This document shows positions 36,233-45,173 of a stretch of 64,000 nt of DNA, piece after piece. How positions within the stretch are numbered: position 1 is the stretch's first letter; the number at the start of each line of letters is the position of its first letter. This DNA comes from Methanomassiliicoccales archaeon (GTDB taxonomy: Archaea; Thermoplasmatota; Thermoplasmata; Methanomassiliicoccales; JACIVX01): contig JACIVX010000001.1 in assembly GCA_014361295.1 (NCBI GenBank), positions 1,086,293 to 1,150,292 of the forward strand, written 5' to 3'. The notes beneath the pieces were generated by a model. That model was not told the origin of the DNA. It saw nothing but the letters and a program-made list of their open reading frames with translations, and made no database searches. Both the position numbers and the translations under genes were made by a program.

Positions 36233-37195
36233 CTAGCCCAGGCCGAATTTGACCTTGCAAGTTGCATCGAGTGTTTTCTTCATTTCGACGAATCGCGCAG
36301 GATTCTTCTTAAATGCTTCCAGACACTCCTCGCTGCAGAAGCGATAGGTTTCGCCTTCGTGCTCATAAGACAAAACGCTCTTAGCTGGATCGATCTCCAA
36401 ACCACATACGGGATCGAGGACGATGCGCCTCGCCTTGCAAACCATAACCCGCGCACCCATTTCATGGCAATGAACTACTTCGTCGGCACCTGCCTTTTTC
36501 AGCTTCGCCGCGTTTCGATAATCCTCAACCTCAGAAACAACATGCAGATTCGGATTCAACATTTTCGCCGTAAGGACGACCATCACATTCGATGTGTCTG
36601 TCATCGTTGTTAGGAGAGCTTTTGCTTCTTCGACATTCGCCCTTAGCAAAACCTCCTCGTATATGGCGTCGCCCTCGATGACAGGTATTCCCTCTTCCAC
36701 CATCGCCGCGACTTTTTCTTTATTTCTCTCGATGACGATATACTCCTCACCTTTTGCGCCTAGCTGTTCGGCGATCTGACGCCCCACATTTCCATACCCA
36801 CAAATAATATAATGGCCCTTCATCCTTGTCCTCCTTTCAGGTAATCCGAGTTCTTCTCTCAGACTTTTACTCACCATTGTATCAAAGACAGATTGGAGTG
36901 CGACAATTCCCGCTCCGATTCCGCCAACCATGACGATCGATGCGATGATTCGACTTGCGGCGGTCGTGGGCACGATGTCCCCATATCCAACAGTTGTCAT
37001 TGTGACGAGCGTGAAATATAGCGCCTCTAGCGGATTATCGACGGTTGGCTCCCAAAGTGTGAAGCCCACCGTGCCAATGGTCAGGACCGCAAGCAATCCA
37101 TAGAGCGAATAGAGCAATCTATGGCTTTTCAAATACGAACCCCCAACAGATAACGACTCAAAGACGTCAGAATTTGTATTTATCGATTCTTGCAA
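36233..37195 (-). CDS. K+ channel (2TM) with RCK domain and C-terminal YHS domain
   Basis: 320-aa fusion. Two membrane helices flank a pore with selectivity filter TTVGYGD (67-73). Residues about 127-245 form an RCK/TrkA-N Rossmann domain (IICGYGNVGRQIAEQLG) that gates on nucleotide or Ca2+. A YHS domain follows at 259-305 (DPVCGLEIDP, C264; FCSEECLEAF, C287 and C291), a heavy-metal-binding module common in copper and mercury enzymes. The YHS takes the place of the usual RCK C-lobe (TrkA-C). Metal control of K+ flux is an inference. ATG 37195, next to tRNA-Thr. Confidence 0.88.
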   Translation of the reverse strand: MQESINTNSDVFESLSVGGSYLKSHRLLYSLYGLLAVLTIGTVGFTLWEPTVDNPLEALYFTLVTMTTVGYGDIVPTTAASRIIASIVMVGGIGAGIVALQSVFDTMVSKSLREELGLPERRTRMKGHYIICGYGNVGRQIAEQLGAKGEEYIVIERNKEKVAAMVEEGIPVIEGDAIYEEVLLRANVEEAKALLTTMTDTSNVMVVLTAKMLNPNLHVVSEVEDYRNAAKLKKAGADEVVHCHEMGARVMVCKARRIVLDPVCGLEIDPAKSVLSYEHEGETYRFCSEECLEAFKKNPARFVEMKKTLDATCKVKFGLG

Positions 37196-37211
37196 CGATA
37201 GAAGAAAATGG

Positions 37212-37304
37212 AGCCACTGGAGGGATTCGAACCCTCGACCTACGCCTTACCAAGGCGTCGCTATTTGGCGGTGCAACAAGGCACTACCGCTAAGCCACAG
37301 TGGC
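37212..37304 (-). tRNA. tRNA-Thr (GGU) with intron in the D-arm
   Basis: Acceptor GCCACTG/CAGTGGC, anticodon arm ACGCC-TTGGTAA-GGCGT (anticodon GGT), T-arm GAGGG-TTCGAAT-CCCTC. 93 nt long; the extra ~20 nt lie between D-loop and anticodon stem. A bulge-helix-bulge is possible two ways: helix GCGG/CCGC with bulges TAG and CAA (19-nt intron), or AGCG/CGCC with bulges GTA and AAA (21-nt intron, leaving a canonical D-arm GCTT-AGCGGTA-TAGC and a 72-nt tRNA). The intron itself makes a GTGC/GCAC hairpin. I favour the 21-nt reading. Confidence 0.9.
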
Positions 37305-37392
37305 CACGACTCCTTCAATCAGATGAGCGTTCATAAAGTTTTCCAAAATCGAAAACAAGCATTTATGACACTTCGGCATATGGGTATTGTTG

Positions 37393-39312
37393 ATGAAAAA
37401 TGAGATGAGCGCCTTTGATGTACTCGCCTTGGCAGCTGAAATGCGCTCAATTATTGGCGGATTTGTCGATAAGATCTTCCACTGGAATGGAAGTAATTTC
37501 CTTTTCAGAATCAATGTGCCTGGGTCTGGCAAGAAGGAAATTATCTTCCAGGAGGCACGATGGCTTTATCTAGCCAGTGAACGCCCTGAACTTCCTGGTA
37601 TTCCTTCTCAGCTCGCGATGACAATGAGAAAACACTTATCAGGTGGGCGTATCACATCAGTTTACCAGAAAGATTTTGACCGAATCGTTATTCTTGAAAT
37701 CCAACGAGATAAAAAATATGAGGTCATTTTTGAGATTTTTGGGGATGGCAACTTACTTGTCGTGCAGGAAGGGAAGATCGTCATCGCACTTGCATCAAAA
37801 CAATGGAAGCACAGAGAAGTCAGACCTGGCGTGGAGTACAAATTCCCGCCATCGCGATTCAACCCACTTGCCGCAACCTTCGAATCGTTCAGAGCAGCGC
37901 TCGAACAATCAAGATCCGACATCGTGAGAAGCCTTGCGACTGTTGTCAACCTTGGCGGCCAGTATGCCGAAGAAATTTGCCTGAGGGCTGGCATTGATAA
38001 AAACAGGAAAGCGGATTCGTTGACGGAAGAAGATTTCAGAAACCTGAACAGCAGATTGCAGGAAATCATCGATTCGATTCGTACCAAGCCAGAACCGAAT
38101 ATTGTATTTGACGATGGTTCCCCTGTTGATGTTACGCCAATCAGGCTGATGATTCACGCTGGGGCACGCGCTGAGCAGTTTGTTTCTTTTTCCGATGCGA
38201 TAAATCGTTTCCTAGAATTGAGACCAAGAATTGAGGCAGAGGCAGTTGATGAGGAACTTCGGAGACTCGAGCGACAACTCGAGCAGCAGAAGAACGCAAT
38301 TCAAGAGTTAAGAACAAGAGCGGACGAGTGCTCGAAGTTGGCCGAGCTTCTTTTTGTAAATTACATAGCGATCAACGAAATTCTCTGTAAATTCAAAGAG
38401 AAAGCCACTTCATCCAAATGGAATGAGATCGTTGAGTTCTCAAAGAGATTTGACGTCGTAAAAGGAATCGATCCCTCCGAACATTCGATCGAGCTCGAGA
38501 TTCAGGGAAATAGAATCAAACTCGATTACCTAAAAAGTCTCGAAGAGAATGCTGACGCCTTTTATCAGGAATCAAAACGCCTGAGAGAGAAAATTGAAGG
38601 CGCTTTTGTCGCCATTAAAGAGACTGAAGCGAAAATCGAACAGAGAAAAGCAAGCAGGGAGAGGGGAACTGTTGATAAGAAGACAAAGAAAACAAAAGAG
38701 TTCTGGTTTGAGAGATACAAGTGGTTCATCACTTCCGGCGGAAAACTTGTTCTTGCTGGCAGGGACGCAAAGACCAATGAACAGCTCGTCAAGAAACACA
38801 TGACAACGGCCGACAGATTTGTTCACGCGGATATTCATGGCGCGCCAAGCGTTATCGTCAAAGACGGGTCGACGGCGAGTGATGAGGAAATGAAAGAAGC
38901 AGGCATCTTTGCACTCGCACATTCAAAAATCTGGAAAGCTGGGGCTGGTGAAGGAAGCGCGTATTGGGTTTTACCGGATCAGGTTTCAAAGACGCCAGAG
39001 GCCGGCGAGTTCGTGCCCAGAGGTGCCTTTATCATCCGTGGAAAAAGGAATTATCTCCATCACCTACCTATCGAACTGGCAATTGGCGAGATTGAGTATC
39101 AAGGCGAAAGAAAGATTATGTGCGGACCTCGCAGCGCCGTTGAAAAGCAATCGACTAGATTCGTTGTGATCGTGCCAGGGAACACTGATAGAAATCTGAT
39201 TTCATCGGCCCTTGCAAGGTTTTTCGAAGTGCCCGAAGAAGAAATATCAAGAGTTCTTCCGCCAGGTGACATTTCTATTAAAGAAAGGAAAAACGTGATG
39301 ATAGAAAGCTAG
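37393..39312 (+). CDS. rqcH: ribosome quality control protein RqcH (NEMF/Rqc2/NFACT family)
   Basis: 639-aa NFACT protein that binds peptidyl-tRNA-blocked 50S/60S subunits and, in bacteria, adds C-terminal alanine tails. NFACT-N domain with the essential DR pair in DFDRIVILEIQ; HhH-like middle; long coiled coil about 270-440; NFACT-R (DUF814) domain with ITSGGKLVLAGRDAKTNEQ and FVHADIHGAPSVIVK. ATG 37393 chosen (TTG 37387 and ATG 37405 possible). Flanked by two tRNA genes on the opposite strand, on either side within 100 bp. Confidence 0.93.
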   Translation: MKNEMSAFDVLALAAEMRSIIGGFVDKIFHWNGSNFLFRINVPGSGKKEIIFQEARWLYLASERPELPGIPSQLAMTMRKHLSGGRITSVYQKDFDRIVILEIQRDKKYEVIFEIFGDGNLLVVQEGKIVIALASKQWKHREVRPGVEYKFPPSRFNPLAATFESFRAALEQSRSDIVRSLATVVNLGGQYAEEICLRAGIDKNRKADSLTEEDFRNLNSRLQEIIDSIRTKPEPNIVFDDGSPVDVTPIRLMIHAGARAEQFVSFSDAINRFLELRPRIEAEAVDEELRRLERQLEQQKNAIQELRTRADECSKLAELLFVNYIAINEILCKFKEKATSSKWNEIVEFSKRFDVVKGIDPSEHSIELEIQGNRIKLDYLKSLEENADAFYQESKRLREKIEGAFVAIKETEAKIEQRKASRERGTVDKKTKKTKEFWFERYKWFITSGGKLVLAGRDAKTNEQLVKKHMTTADRFVHADIHGAPSVIVKDGSTASDEEMKEAGIFALAHSKIWKAGAGEGSAYWVLPDQVSKTPEAGEFVPRGAFIIRGKRNYLHHLPIELAIGEIEYQGERKIMCGPRSAVEKQSTRFVVIVPGNTDRNLISSALARFFEVPEEEISRVLPPGDISIKERKNVMIES

Positions 39313-39317
39313 GGAAG

Positions 39318-39391
39318 TGCCCGAGCCGGAATTCGAATCCGGGTCTGGAGGTCCGCAGCCTCCTAGGATGTCCAAGCTACCCCACTCGGGC
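39318..39391 (-). tRNA. tRNA-Arg (GCG)
   Basis: Acceptor GCCCGAG/CTCGGGC plus A, D-arm GGGTAGCTTGGACATCC, anticodon arm GGAGG-CTGCGGA-CCTCC (anticodon GCG, codon CGC), T-arm CCGGA-TTCGAAT-TCCGG. 74 nt, no intron. Starts 5 nt after the convergent rqcH stop. Confidence 0.94.
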
Positions 39392-39437
39392 ATTTTTTCT
39401 CTCGGGATATCAGTATACCCTTTAATTCACTTTCTGC

Positions 39438-40292
39438 CTAATAAGCTGTCGTCATATCCAGTTTTCCTTTCTTTCGAGCGAGGAAATCTGCGTACTTTAA
39501 AATGATCAGGGAGAGAAAAAGAAAGAGAAGGATAGAGACAAGAAGCAAGACCGTCATCTCTTGCGCTGAGTAGTTCACAAGACCGCTGATCGAAACGGTC
39601 TCGGGCACCATCGCGCGCCTTAAAAATTCAAGCCAGTAAGTGATCGGAATGAAAAGAGCAATCGATTGTCCCCACGAAGGTAGAAAGGTGATGGGAAAAA
39701 TCACGCCGCAGAACAAATAGAAAACGCCAGCGACGCCCTCGTTGATTCCTGCCCCGTGGCGTGCAGTTAGCAAAGAAATGCCTGCGAGCGCGATGCCAAT
39801 CGTGCAGATGCAAAAGAGTCCGAGGATCATCGCGACGATCAACAACAGCCAATCGATTCTCCAAATGTTGACAGGCAAACCGAGAACCAGGATTCCGAAT
39901 GCGAGTGTCACGATGACCGATGCCGTTGTGATGATGATCTTGCTGATTCCCCGCCCAACAAGATAAACTGGAAAGTTGATCGGCGCGATGTAGATCTGCT
40001 TCAACGTCTGATAATGTTCTCGATCTTCATGCACCACCCAGGTGATGCCGAATAAGACCTGGGCCACATACATATAAAAAGCGTTCCCGATGAACATATA
40101 CGAAAAGAGCACAGGATCGGCGTTGACAGACTTGAGAATAATGAGATACATGAAAACGAGAATCAGTGTCGCCGTAATTGGTTTAATGATAGAATAAATG
40201 ATGAAAAGAAATGGATTCGTCCAGTTCGACTCCATCTGCCAGCCAAGCCACGCCGCCCACCTAATCGTTCGCAGATGTTCGTTCACTGCCAT
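39438..40292 (-). CDS. ABC-2 type transporter permease (second subunit)
   Basis: 284-aa membrane protein with six predicted helices and the ABC-2 layout of exporters: cytoplasmic coupling region VLFGITWVVHEDREHYQTLK, then LARGAGINEGVAG-like loop (LLTARHGAGINEGVAG). Third gene of the ATPase-permease-permease operon, overlapping the preceding permease by 10 nt. Likely heterodimeric drug, lipid or polysaccharide export; substrate unknown. Confidence 0.87.
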   Translation of the reverse strand: MAVNEHLRTIRWAAWLGWQMESNWTNPFLFIIYSIIKPITATLILVFMYLIILKSVNADPVLFSYMFIGNAFYMYVAQVLFGITWVVHEDREHYQTLKQIYIAPINFPVYLVGRGISKIIITTASVIVTLAFGILVLGLPVNIWRIDWLLLIVAMILGLFCICTIGIALAGISLLTARHGAGINEGVAGVFYLFCGVIFPITFLPSWGQSIALFIPITYWLEFLRRAMVPETVSISGLVNYSAQEMTVLLLVSILLFLFLSLIILKYADFLARKKGKLDMTTAY

Positions 40293-41098
40293 CGCAAAGT
40301 CAGCCTCCCTTCCCTCTTACCGAGGTTCTCCATGAAATCGAGCGCAACGCGGGCGCCGTAAATGAAAGCGATCGTCAAAAAGACAAGAACAGTTATCTCG
40401 ATATTGACCGGTAGAAATCCCATCGTTTCCTGCCCAGCGAAAATCAGCTGTCTCATCGCATCGAGACCGAGAGTGATCGGAACGATTGAAGCCAGAAGCG
40501 CCGTCCAAAATCCAAGTGCTTTTACTGGAAAATAAAAGCCAGAAACGAAATAGATCGGTTCCTGAAAAACGCTCGATAAATGCCAGATTCCCCTGCCATA
40601 GAGAAGGTACAGAGAGGAGAACATCATTCCCATACCGTACAGTGCGAAAAGGGTGAGGAAGAAAACGATCAGGAGACTACCTGGGGAAACGATCTTGATC
40701 TCGATGCCAAAAATCAGCATTCCTAAAGTGAGCGTTGACAGTGCGCGGACCGATGTGAAAAAAATACCACCAAGCGCCATACCCGCAAGAACAGACATAC
40801 GCGACATCGGCGCCATAAGGTATAACTGAAGGTTCCCCACTTCCTTCTCCCAGTAGAATTGTGCCGCCATGCTCCAAAGAACGTTGAGCCAGTATGCCGT
40901 CATCGCGCCGCCAAGAATCACAAAACCGATAAAAACCGAAGGGGCGCCGAGTGCCTGATAATAAAAAGCAAACGCCGCGATTCCCAAAAGAGGAAGGAAG
41001 ATGTCAAAAAATAACCAACTTGGTTCCCTGAAGGATCCAATGATTCGTGGATAAGCTCTTCCGATAACAGCACGGAGATTCAAGCGCCAATCAATCAT
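40283..41098 (-). CDS. ABC-2 type transporter permease (first subunit)
   Basis: 271-aa six-helix permease with the coupling motif FYWEKEVGNLQLYLMAPMSR, typical of ABC-2 (NodJ/DrrB-like) exporters. Overlaps the ATPase gene start-to-stop by 4 nt and the second permease by 10 nt, so all three are cotranslated. Confidence 0.87.
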   Translation of the reverse strand: MIDWRLNLRAVIGRAYPRIIGSFREPSWLFFDIFLPLLGIAAFAFYYQALGAPSVFIGFVILGGAMTAYWLNVLWSMAAQFYWEKEVGNLQLYLMAPMSRMSVLAGMALGGIFFTSVRALSTLTLGMLIFGIEIKIVSPGSLLIVFFLTLFALYGMGMMFSSLYLLYGRGIWHLSSVFQEPIYFVSGFYFPVKALGFWTALLASIVPITLGLDAMRQLIFAGQETMGFLPVNIEITVLVFLTIAFIYGARVALDFMENLGKREGRLTLRWQ

Positions 41099-42060
41099 AT
41101 CAGTCCTCTTCCAACTAGCTGCAAAAAGACATCCTCAAGTGTTGGCTCCGCCTTGGTGAGGGAGAGCACCTTCACCCCTTTTCCCGCGATCACGTGGATG
41201 ACCTCAGCTAGCACGGACTCATCTTCGGCAACGATCCTAATCTTCTGCCGTTCCCCGTTGATTTCGCCACTGTAGCCCTTCACGCCGCTGATTTGCCCGA
41301 TCCAATCGAGATCGACGAATTGAGTTGTTTCAAGAGTGAAAACAGCGTCTCTCTGAACTTGTCTTTTAAGGTTGTAAGGCGAATCGCAGGCAAGAATGCG
41401 CCCCCGGTCGATGATCGCGACCCGATCACAGAGTTCCTCAGCCTCCATCATATAATGCGTCGTGATCAGCGCCGTTTTTCCATTCTGTCCCCTGACCCAC
41501 CTTCGTATGTAATCTCGGATTGTCCTGCTCGAATTGACATCGAGACCAAGCGTTGGCTCATCAAGAAAGATCAGATCGGGGTCGGTCACAAAACCTCTGA
41601 CGACATTCATCCTTTGCCGTTGGCCTGTCGATATCGTTCTCACTTTGGCGTCTGCCTTGTCTGCGAGCGCGAACTCATGGAGCAATTCATCGATCCTTCG
41701 CTTTGCAATCTTGGTTGGGATACCATAGAACTGCGAAAACATCCAGAGATTTTCTTTCACAGTCAATAGCCCGTATCCAGAAAATTCTCCGCCAGAAACC
41801 ATGTTAATCCGAGGTCTGATCTTATGCGCTTCCCTCTCCACATCATACCCCAATACCGTGACCTTTCCTGAGGAAGGAAGCAATAGAGTTGCAAGGATCT
41901 TGATCAGGGTTGTCTTACCAGCACCGTTCGGGCCTAGCAAGCCGAAAAGCTCGCCTTCTCTAACATCGAGATTGATGTTATCGAGGGCAATGATCAGCGG
42001 TTGCTTCGCATTCCCCTTGAAAGATCGACTTAGAGATCTGCATTCAACGGCATTATTCAT
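41095..42060 (-). CDS. ABC exporter ATP-binding protein (DrrA-like)
   Basis: 321-aa ATPase of the DRA family: Walker A GPNGAGKTT, Q-loop, signature variant ISTGQRQR, Walker B LIFLDEPTLGLD, switch His in ITTHYM, and a C-terminal DUF4162-type tail. ATG 42060 is preferred over TTG 42078. Drives the two downstream permeases. Multidrug or natural-product export is the common role of the family. Confidence 0.92.
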   Translation of the reverse strand: MNNAVECRSLSRSFKGNAKQPLIIALDNINLDVREGELFGLLGPNGAGKTTLIKILATLLLPSSGKVTVLGYDVEREAHKIRPRINMVSGGEFSGYGLLTVKENLWMFSQFYGIPTKIAKRRIDELLHEFALADKADAKVRTISTGQRQRMNVVRGFVTDPDLIFLDEPTLGLDVNSSRTIRDYIRRWVRGQNGKTALITTHYMMEAEELCDRVAIIDRGRILACDSPYNLKRQVQRDAVFTLETTQFVDLDWIGQISGVKGYSGEINGERQKIRIVAEDESVLAEVIHVIAGKGVKVLSLTKAEPTLEDVFLQLVGRGLI

Positions 42061-42102
42061 CGTTGGCGAAGAGAACAAAGAGGGTGATGAAAAACCTATC
42101 GA

Positions 42103-42294
42103 TCAATGCTCGAGCTGCTGCCAGTATCGCGTCACGTAACCTGCGATCCGATTCCTCATTGCGGGAGAATAAACATCCGTGAGTTTCTCTACTAACAGCT
42201 TATTGTGCTCGAAATCGTCATTGAACGCCTTCGGATACTTCTTGACAAGTTCAAGCGCCACCCTCTTGATATACGTAGGTCGTATTTTTCCCAT
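42103..42294 (-). CDS. rps17e: 30S ribosomal protein S17e
   Basis: 63-aa archaeal/eukaryotic-type small-subunit protein: MGKIRPTYIKRVALELVKKY at the start and VYSPAMRNRIAGYVTRYW near the end. Length and sequence match archaeal S17e closely. Lies between thyX and the ABC operon on the same strand. Confidence 0.95.
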   Translation of the reverse strand: MGKIRPTYIKRVALELVKKYPKAFNDDFEHNKLLVEKLTDVYSPAMRNRIAGYVTRYWQQLEH

Positions 42295-42328
42295 GCCTAC
42301 ACCGGTAGCATCGGGTTAAGCCATATTG

Positions 42329-43009
42329 TTATTTAAGCCTTTTCAACTCGTCCCGTCGTGGCTTTCCACAACTCATTTTGCCCTCAGGACATGGTCCCCT
42401 CATGCAAGGTGGTCCTGCATTTTCGAAAATTGCCGGCGATACCCTCTTGACTTCAGCTAGCATCCTATCAGCGACCTCTCTGATCTCCCACTGAGCACGA
42501 TTGCAACAGCGAAGTGAAAAGAAATGTAGAAGTTCTCTCGCGTTCATGGTGATAGTGATATTCGTCGTGCAGGCATTCGGTAGCACGTACCGCGCGTCCT
42601 CTACGTCAACTTTTTCAGATAATCGCCTATACACTTTCCAAATCTCATCCATCAGTTTTTTGAATTCATCAGCCATCTCTCTGTCTTTTTCGATACTCGG
42701 TGGAATTACATAATCCGCGCGATCCATCGAGACGTAACGCTGGCTCTGCTGCGAATATGACGCAATCCTGTGCCGCACAAGCTGGTGTGTCAGTGCTCTC
42801 GAAACGCCTTCGACGCTAAAGGTATAACATGCGTGCTCGATGACAGAGTGATGACCCATACCTACAACTTTTGAAATGATTTTGCCCGATCGAGTATCGT
42901 CGATGTCCACTAACAATTCGCTCGCTGGCTTTTCTGAATAACAAGATTGTGCGGCCGCGGCACAGAGTTTTTCAGCATCCTTCGTGTACGAAAGAAGTTT
43001 GACCCTCAT
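42329..43009 (-). CDS. thyX: flavin-dependent thymidylate synthase ThyX
   Basis: 226-aa FAD/NADPH-dependent enzyme methylating dUMP to dTMP with methylene-tetrahydrofolate (or its methanopterin counterpart in archaea). The diagnostic RHR-x-x-S motif is at 79-92 (RHRIASYSQQSQRY). The Cys-rich C-terminus (CMRGPCPEGKMSCG) is an extension seen in archaeal forms. Overlaps nothing; 34 nt separate it from S17e. Confidence 0.94.
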   Translation of the reverse strand: MRVKLLSYTKDAEKLCAAAAQSCYSEKPASELLVDIDDTRSGKIISKVVGMGHHSVIEHACYTFSVEGVSRALTHQLVRHRIASYSQQSQRYVSMDRADYVIPPSIEKDREMADEFKKLMDEIWKVYRRLSEKVDVEDARYVLPNACTTNITITMNARELLHFFSLRCCNRAQWEIREVADRMLAEVKRVSPAIFENAGPPCMRGPCPEGKMSCGKPRRDELKRLK

Positions 43010-43062
43010 CGATCGCCTCTCAGCTTTCTCTTTCTAGATTGTTCTTGTGTGATATATGATTT

Positions 43063-43785
43063 TCATAAATATTGATCTGAATAGGTGAAGTGGAACGATG
43101 CCTCGGCGTTACCAGCTGGCGATTTCTTTTCATCGTGTGATGGCCATTCTCTCAAATCCCGCAACCTGAAAACCTTGATTTCATCCTTATTCAGAAGTTT
43201 CTTGATACCCTCAATGTGCCCATCGCCGACGACGGCCACTACTTTACCATGGTGTGCACATGCGCCTTCTATTCTCAGTGCCATCATTCTATTACGATCG
43301 TCGATGAGCATTCTCTTGATCGTCGGAAACTGTTCACCAAATAACCTGAGATAATCCTCTCCATTCTCCTCAAATCTTTCCAATTCTTTCTCGATTCTTC
43401 CTTTGGTCATGAAAAAACCAGTAATTGCCGAAAACATAAGGCAGATCTTTTCTTTGACAGGCATTTCTTTCCAGAGTCTTTCAAAAATCGCCACCGCATC
43501 GTCATCGATGAATTCGACGACTGCCCCGATTTCCTTTGCGGCCTCAGTCGCAGCAATCATCTCCATTCCAACTTCTCCGCCAAATTCTCTTGCCATTCTT
43601 TTCTGCACTTCAGCGAGCATGCGATACATAATAGGCATCGACCGAGCCGCCTCAGGATTGCGTAGAGTCTCATAACGGTGGGGATCCAATTCAACGCAGA
43701 CAACTTTAGGTCTCTGAGAGAATATGATCTGGCGCACCTGCTCCGAAATATTAAAAACGTGCCCCACACCGACAAGCGTGATCAT
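43063..43785 (-). CDS. TraB/PrgY-type (GumN/Tiki superfamily) protein
   Basis: 240-aa TraB domain protein: LVGVGHVFNISEQV at the N-terminus, VCVELDPHRYETL, and AVVGDGHIEGIKKLL near residue 205 with the GH and E residues proposed for metal-dependent proteolysis in this clan. Its bacterial relatives shut down pheromones; the archaeal role is unknown. Divergent from the HAD gene with 60 nt between starts. Confidence 0.85.
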   Translation of the reverse strand: MITLVGVGHVFNISEQVRQIIFSQRPKVVCVELDPHRYETLRNPEAARSMPIMYRMLAEVQKRMAREFGGEVGMEMIAATEAAKEIGAVVEFIDDDAVAIFERLWKEMPVKEKICLMFSAITGFFMTKGRIEKELERFEENGEDYLRLFGEQFPTIKRMLIDDRNRMMALRIEGACAHHGKVVAVVGDGHIEGIKKLLNKDEIKVFRLRDLREWPSHDEKKSPAGNAEASFHFTYSDQYL

Positions 43786-43845
43786 TGTTCAACTCATGGC
43801 GCGAAGATTTTAATAATCTTTTCATGCTCTTCTCTGATCACGAAA

Positions 43846-44571
43846 ATGACAAAGGAAAGACGTTTCGATCTTGTTGCCTTTGATATGGATGGCGTTCTCG
43901 TCGACTATCCAAGCTCATGGACATGGATCCATGATCACTTCGGCGTGACCAACGAAACTTCGCTGGAAAAGTACATCCATGGCGAGATTGACGACATCGA
44001 ATTCATGCGCAGAGACATCGCTCTCTGGAAAGCGTGTAAGAGAGATTTAAGCAGGGAAGATATCGAAAGAATTCTCACTCCCCTGCCCCTTTCGGAAGGC
44101 ATCGATGAAACAGTCCGCACATTGAGAAATGCTGGGATGAAAGTTGTCATCGTGAGTGGGGGAATAGATGTTATCGCCGAAAAAATCAAGCGTATCTTTG
44201 GATTCGACGATTACATTGCAAATGGTCTCGAGTATGACGAAAATGGCTGCTTGACTGGCGAAGGAATTTTGAGGGTTGAACTGACGAATAAACGACAGGC
44301 ACTTGATTTATTTCTGAAAAAATGGGGCATTGCAAGAAACAGAGTTGTGAGTGTAGGAAATAGCTTTGTCGATGTGTCGATGTTTGAGGACTGCGGTCTT
44401 TCAATCGCATTTAACCCGATTGATGAGATCGTCGTTAAGAAAGCTGATGTTATTATTCAATCGAATGATTTGCGTGCCGTTCTTCCTTTCATCTTCGAAA
44501 AGCCCTCTCAATCGCCGTATCCGTATTCACCAATCAATGGCACAAAGACACAGCCACCCAGGTTCATTTGA
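43846..44571 (+). CDS. HAD-family phosphatase, phosphoserine-phosphatase-like (SerB)
   Basis: 241-aa HAD hydrolase: motif I VAFDMDGVLVDYPS (nucleophile Asp, plus DxD), motif II VVIVSGG, Lys in TNKRQAL, motif III VSVGNSFVDVSMF. The cap region and order resemble SerB, which makes serine from phosphoserine, also the substrate of cysteate synthase in this genome. ATG 43846, with TTTAATAATC about 30-38 nt upstream and no ribosome site, suggests a leaderless mRNA. The frame is open further upstream but overlaps TraB. The C-terminus overlaps pcm by 64 nt. Confidence 0.85.
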   Translation: MTKERRFDLVAFDMDGVLVDYPSSWTWIHDHFGVTNETSLEKYIHGEIDDIEFMRRDIALWKACKRDLSREDIERILTPLPLSEGIDETVRTLRNAGMKVVIVSGGIDVIAEKIKRIFGFDDYIANGLEYDENGCLTGEGILRVELTNKRQALDLFLKKWGIARNRVVSVGNSFVDVSMFEDCGLSIAFNPIDEIVVKKADVIIQSNDLRAVLPFIFEKPSQSPYPYSPINGTKTQPPRFI

Positions 44572-45161
44572 AGATATTTGTTTTGTTTTCTCTCGACGAG
44601 AATGAGGTCCTGATACCACCGACCGCCGACTGGTACAAGCAGTTTGCCATCATCAGCAAGCTGCTGTTTTAACGGTTCAGGCACACCCGGAGCTGCCGCA
44701 GCAACGCAAATCCTGTCAAATGGCGCGTACTCCTTCAGGCCCTTTGATCCGTCGCCAACGACGATCGTCACGATGTCATCATACCCCGCCTCCTTGAGAT
44801 TTCTCTTCGCCCTTTCAGCGAGGGATTCGATTCTTTCGACGCTATACACATGGCCATCTGGTCTCACAAGCTCTCCCATGACCGCTGCATGATAGCCCGA
44901 TCCCCCACCGACTTCGAGAACCTTCATTCCAGGATGAAGATCGAGAGTTTCGACCATGAGCGCGACCATATGCGGTGCAGAGATTGTTTGTCCTTCCCCG
45001 ATTGAAAGAGGTGTATCAATGTATGCACTTCGACGAATACCTTCAGGAACGAAGAGGTGCCGAGGGACCTTTTCCATCGCTTTAATCACATCAGGCTTTG
45101 TGAGGTAGCCCTTTTCAATGAGAGATCTAATCATTCGCTTCCTTTCGACGTCGAAATCCAT
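44508..45161 (-). CDS. pcm: protein-L-isoaspartate O-methyltransferase
   Basis: 217-aa SAM-dependent repair enzyme for isoaspartyl residues. Seen: VPRHLFVPEGIRRSAY, SIGEGQTISAPHMVA, motif I VLEVGGGSGYHAAVMG, and the late ILVPVGGRWYQDLILVE. Last in a four-gene minus-strand run (rhomboid, MBL, zinc finger, pcm). Confidence 0.94.
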   Translation of the reverse strand: MDFDVERKRMIRSLIEKGYLTKPDVIKAMEKVPRHLFVPEGIRRSAYIDTPLSIGEGQTISAPHMVALMVETLDLHPGMKVLEVGGGSGYHAAVMGELVRPDGHVYSVERIESLAERAKRNLKEAGYDDIVTIVVGDGSKGLKEYAPFDRICVAAAAPGVPEPLKQQLADDGKLLVPVGGRWYQDLILVERKQNKYLQMNLGGCVFVPLIGEYGYGD

Positions 45162-45173
45162 GCCTCAAGCACC

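Noticed and set aside
43678-43845. N-terminal extension of the HAD phosphatase
   Set aside because: Overlaps the TraB gene on the opposite strand; HAD motif I begins soon after ATG 43846.
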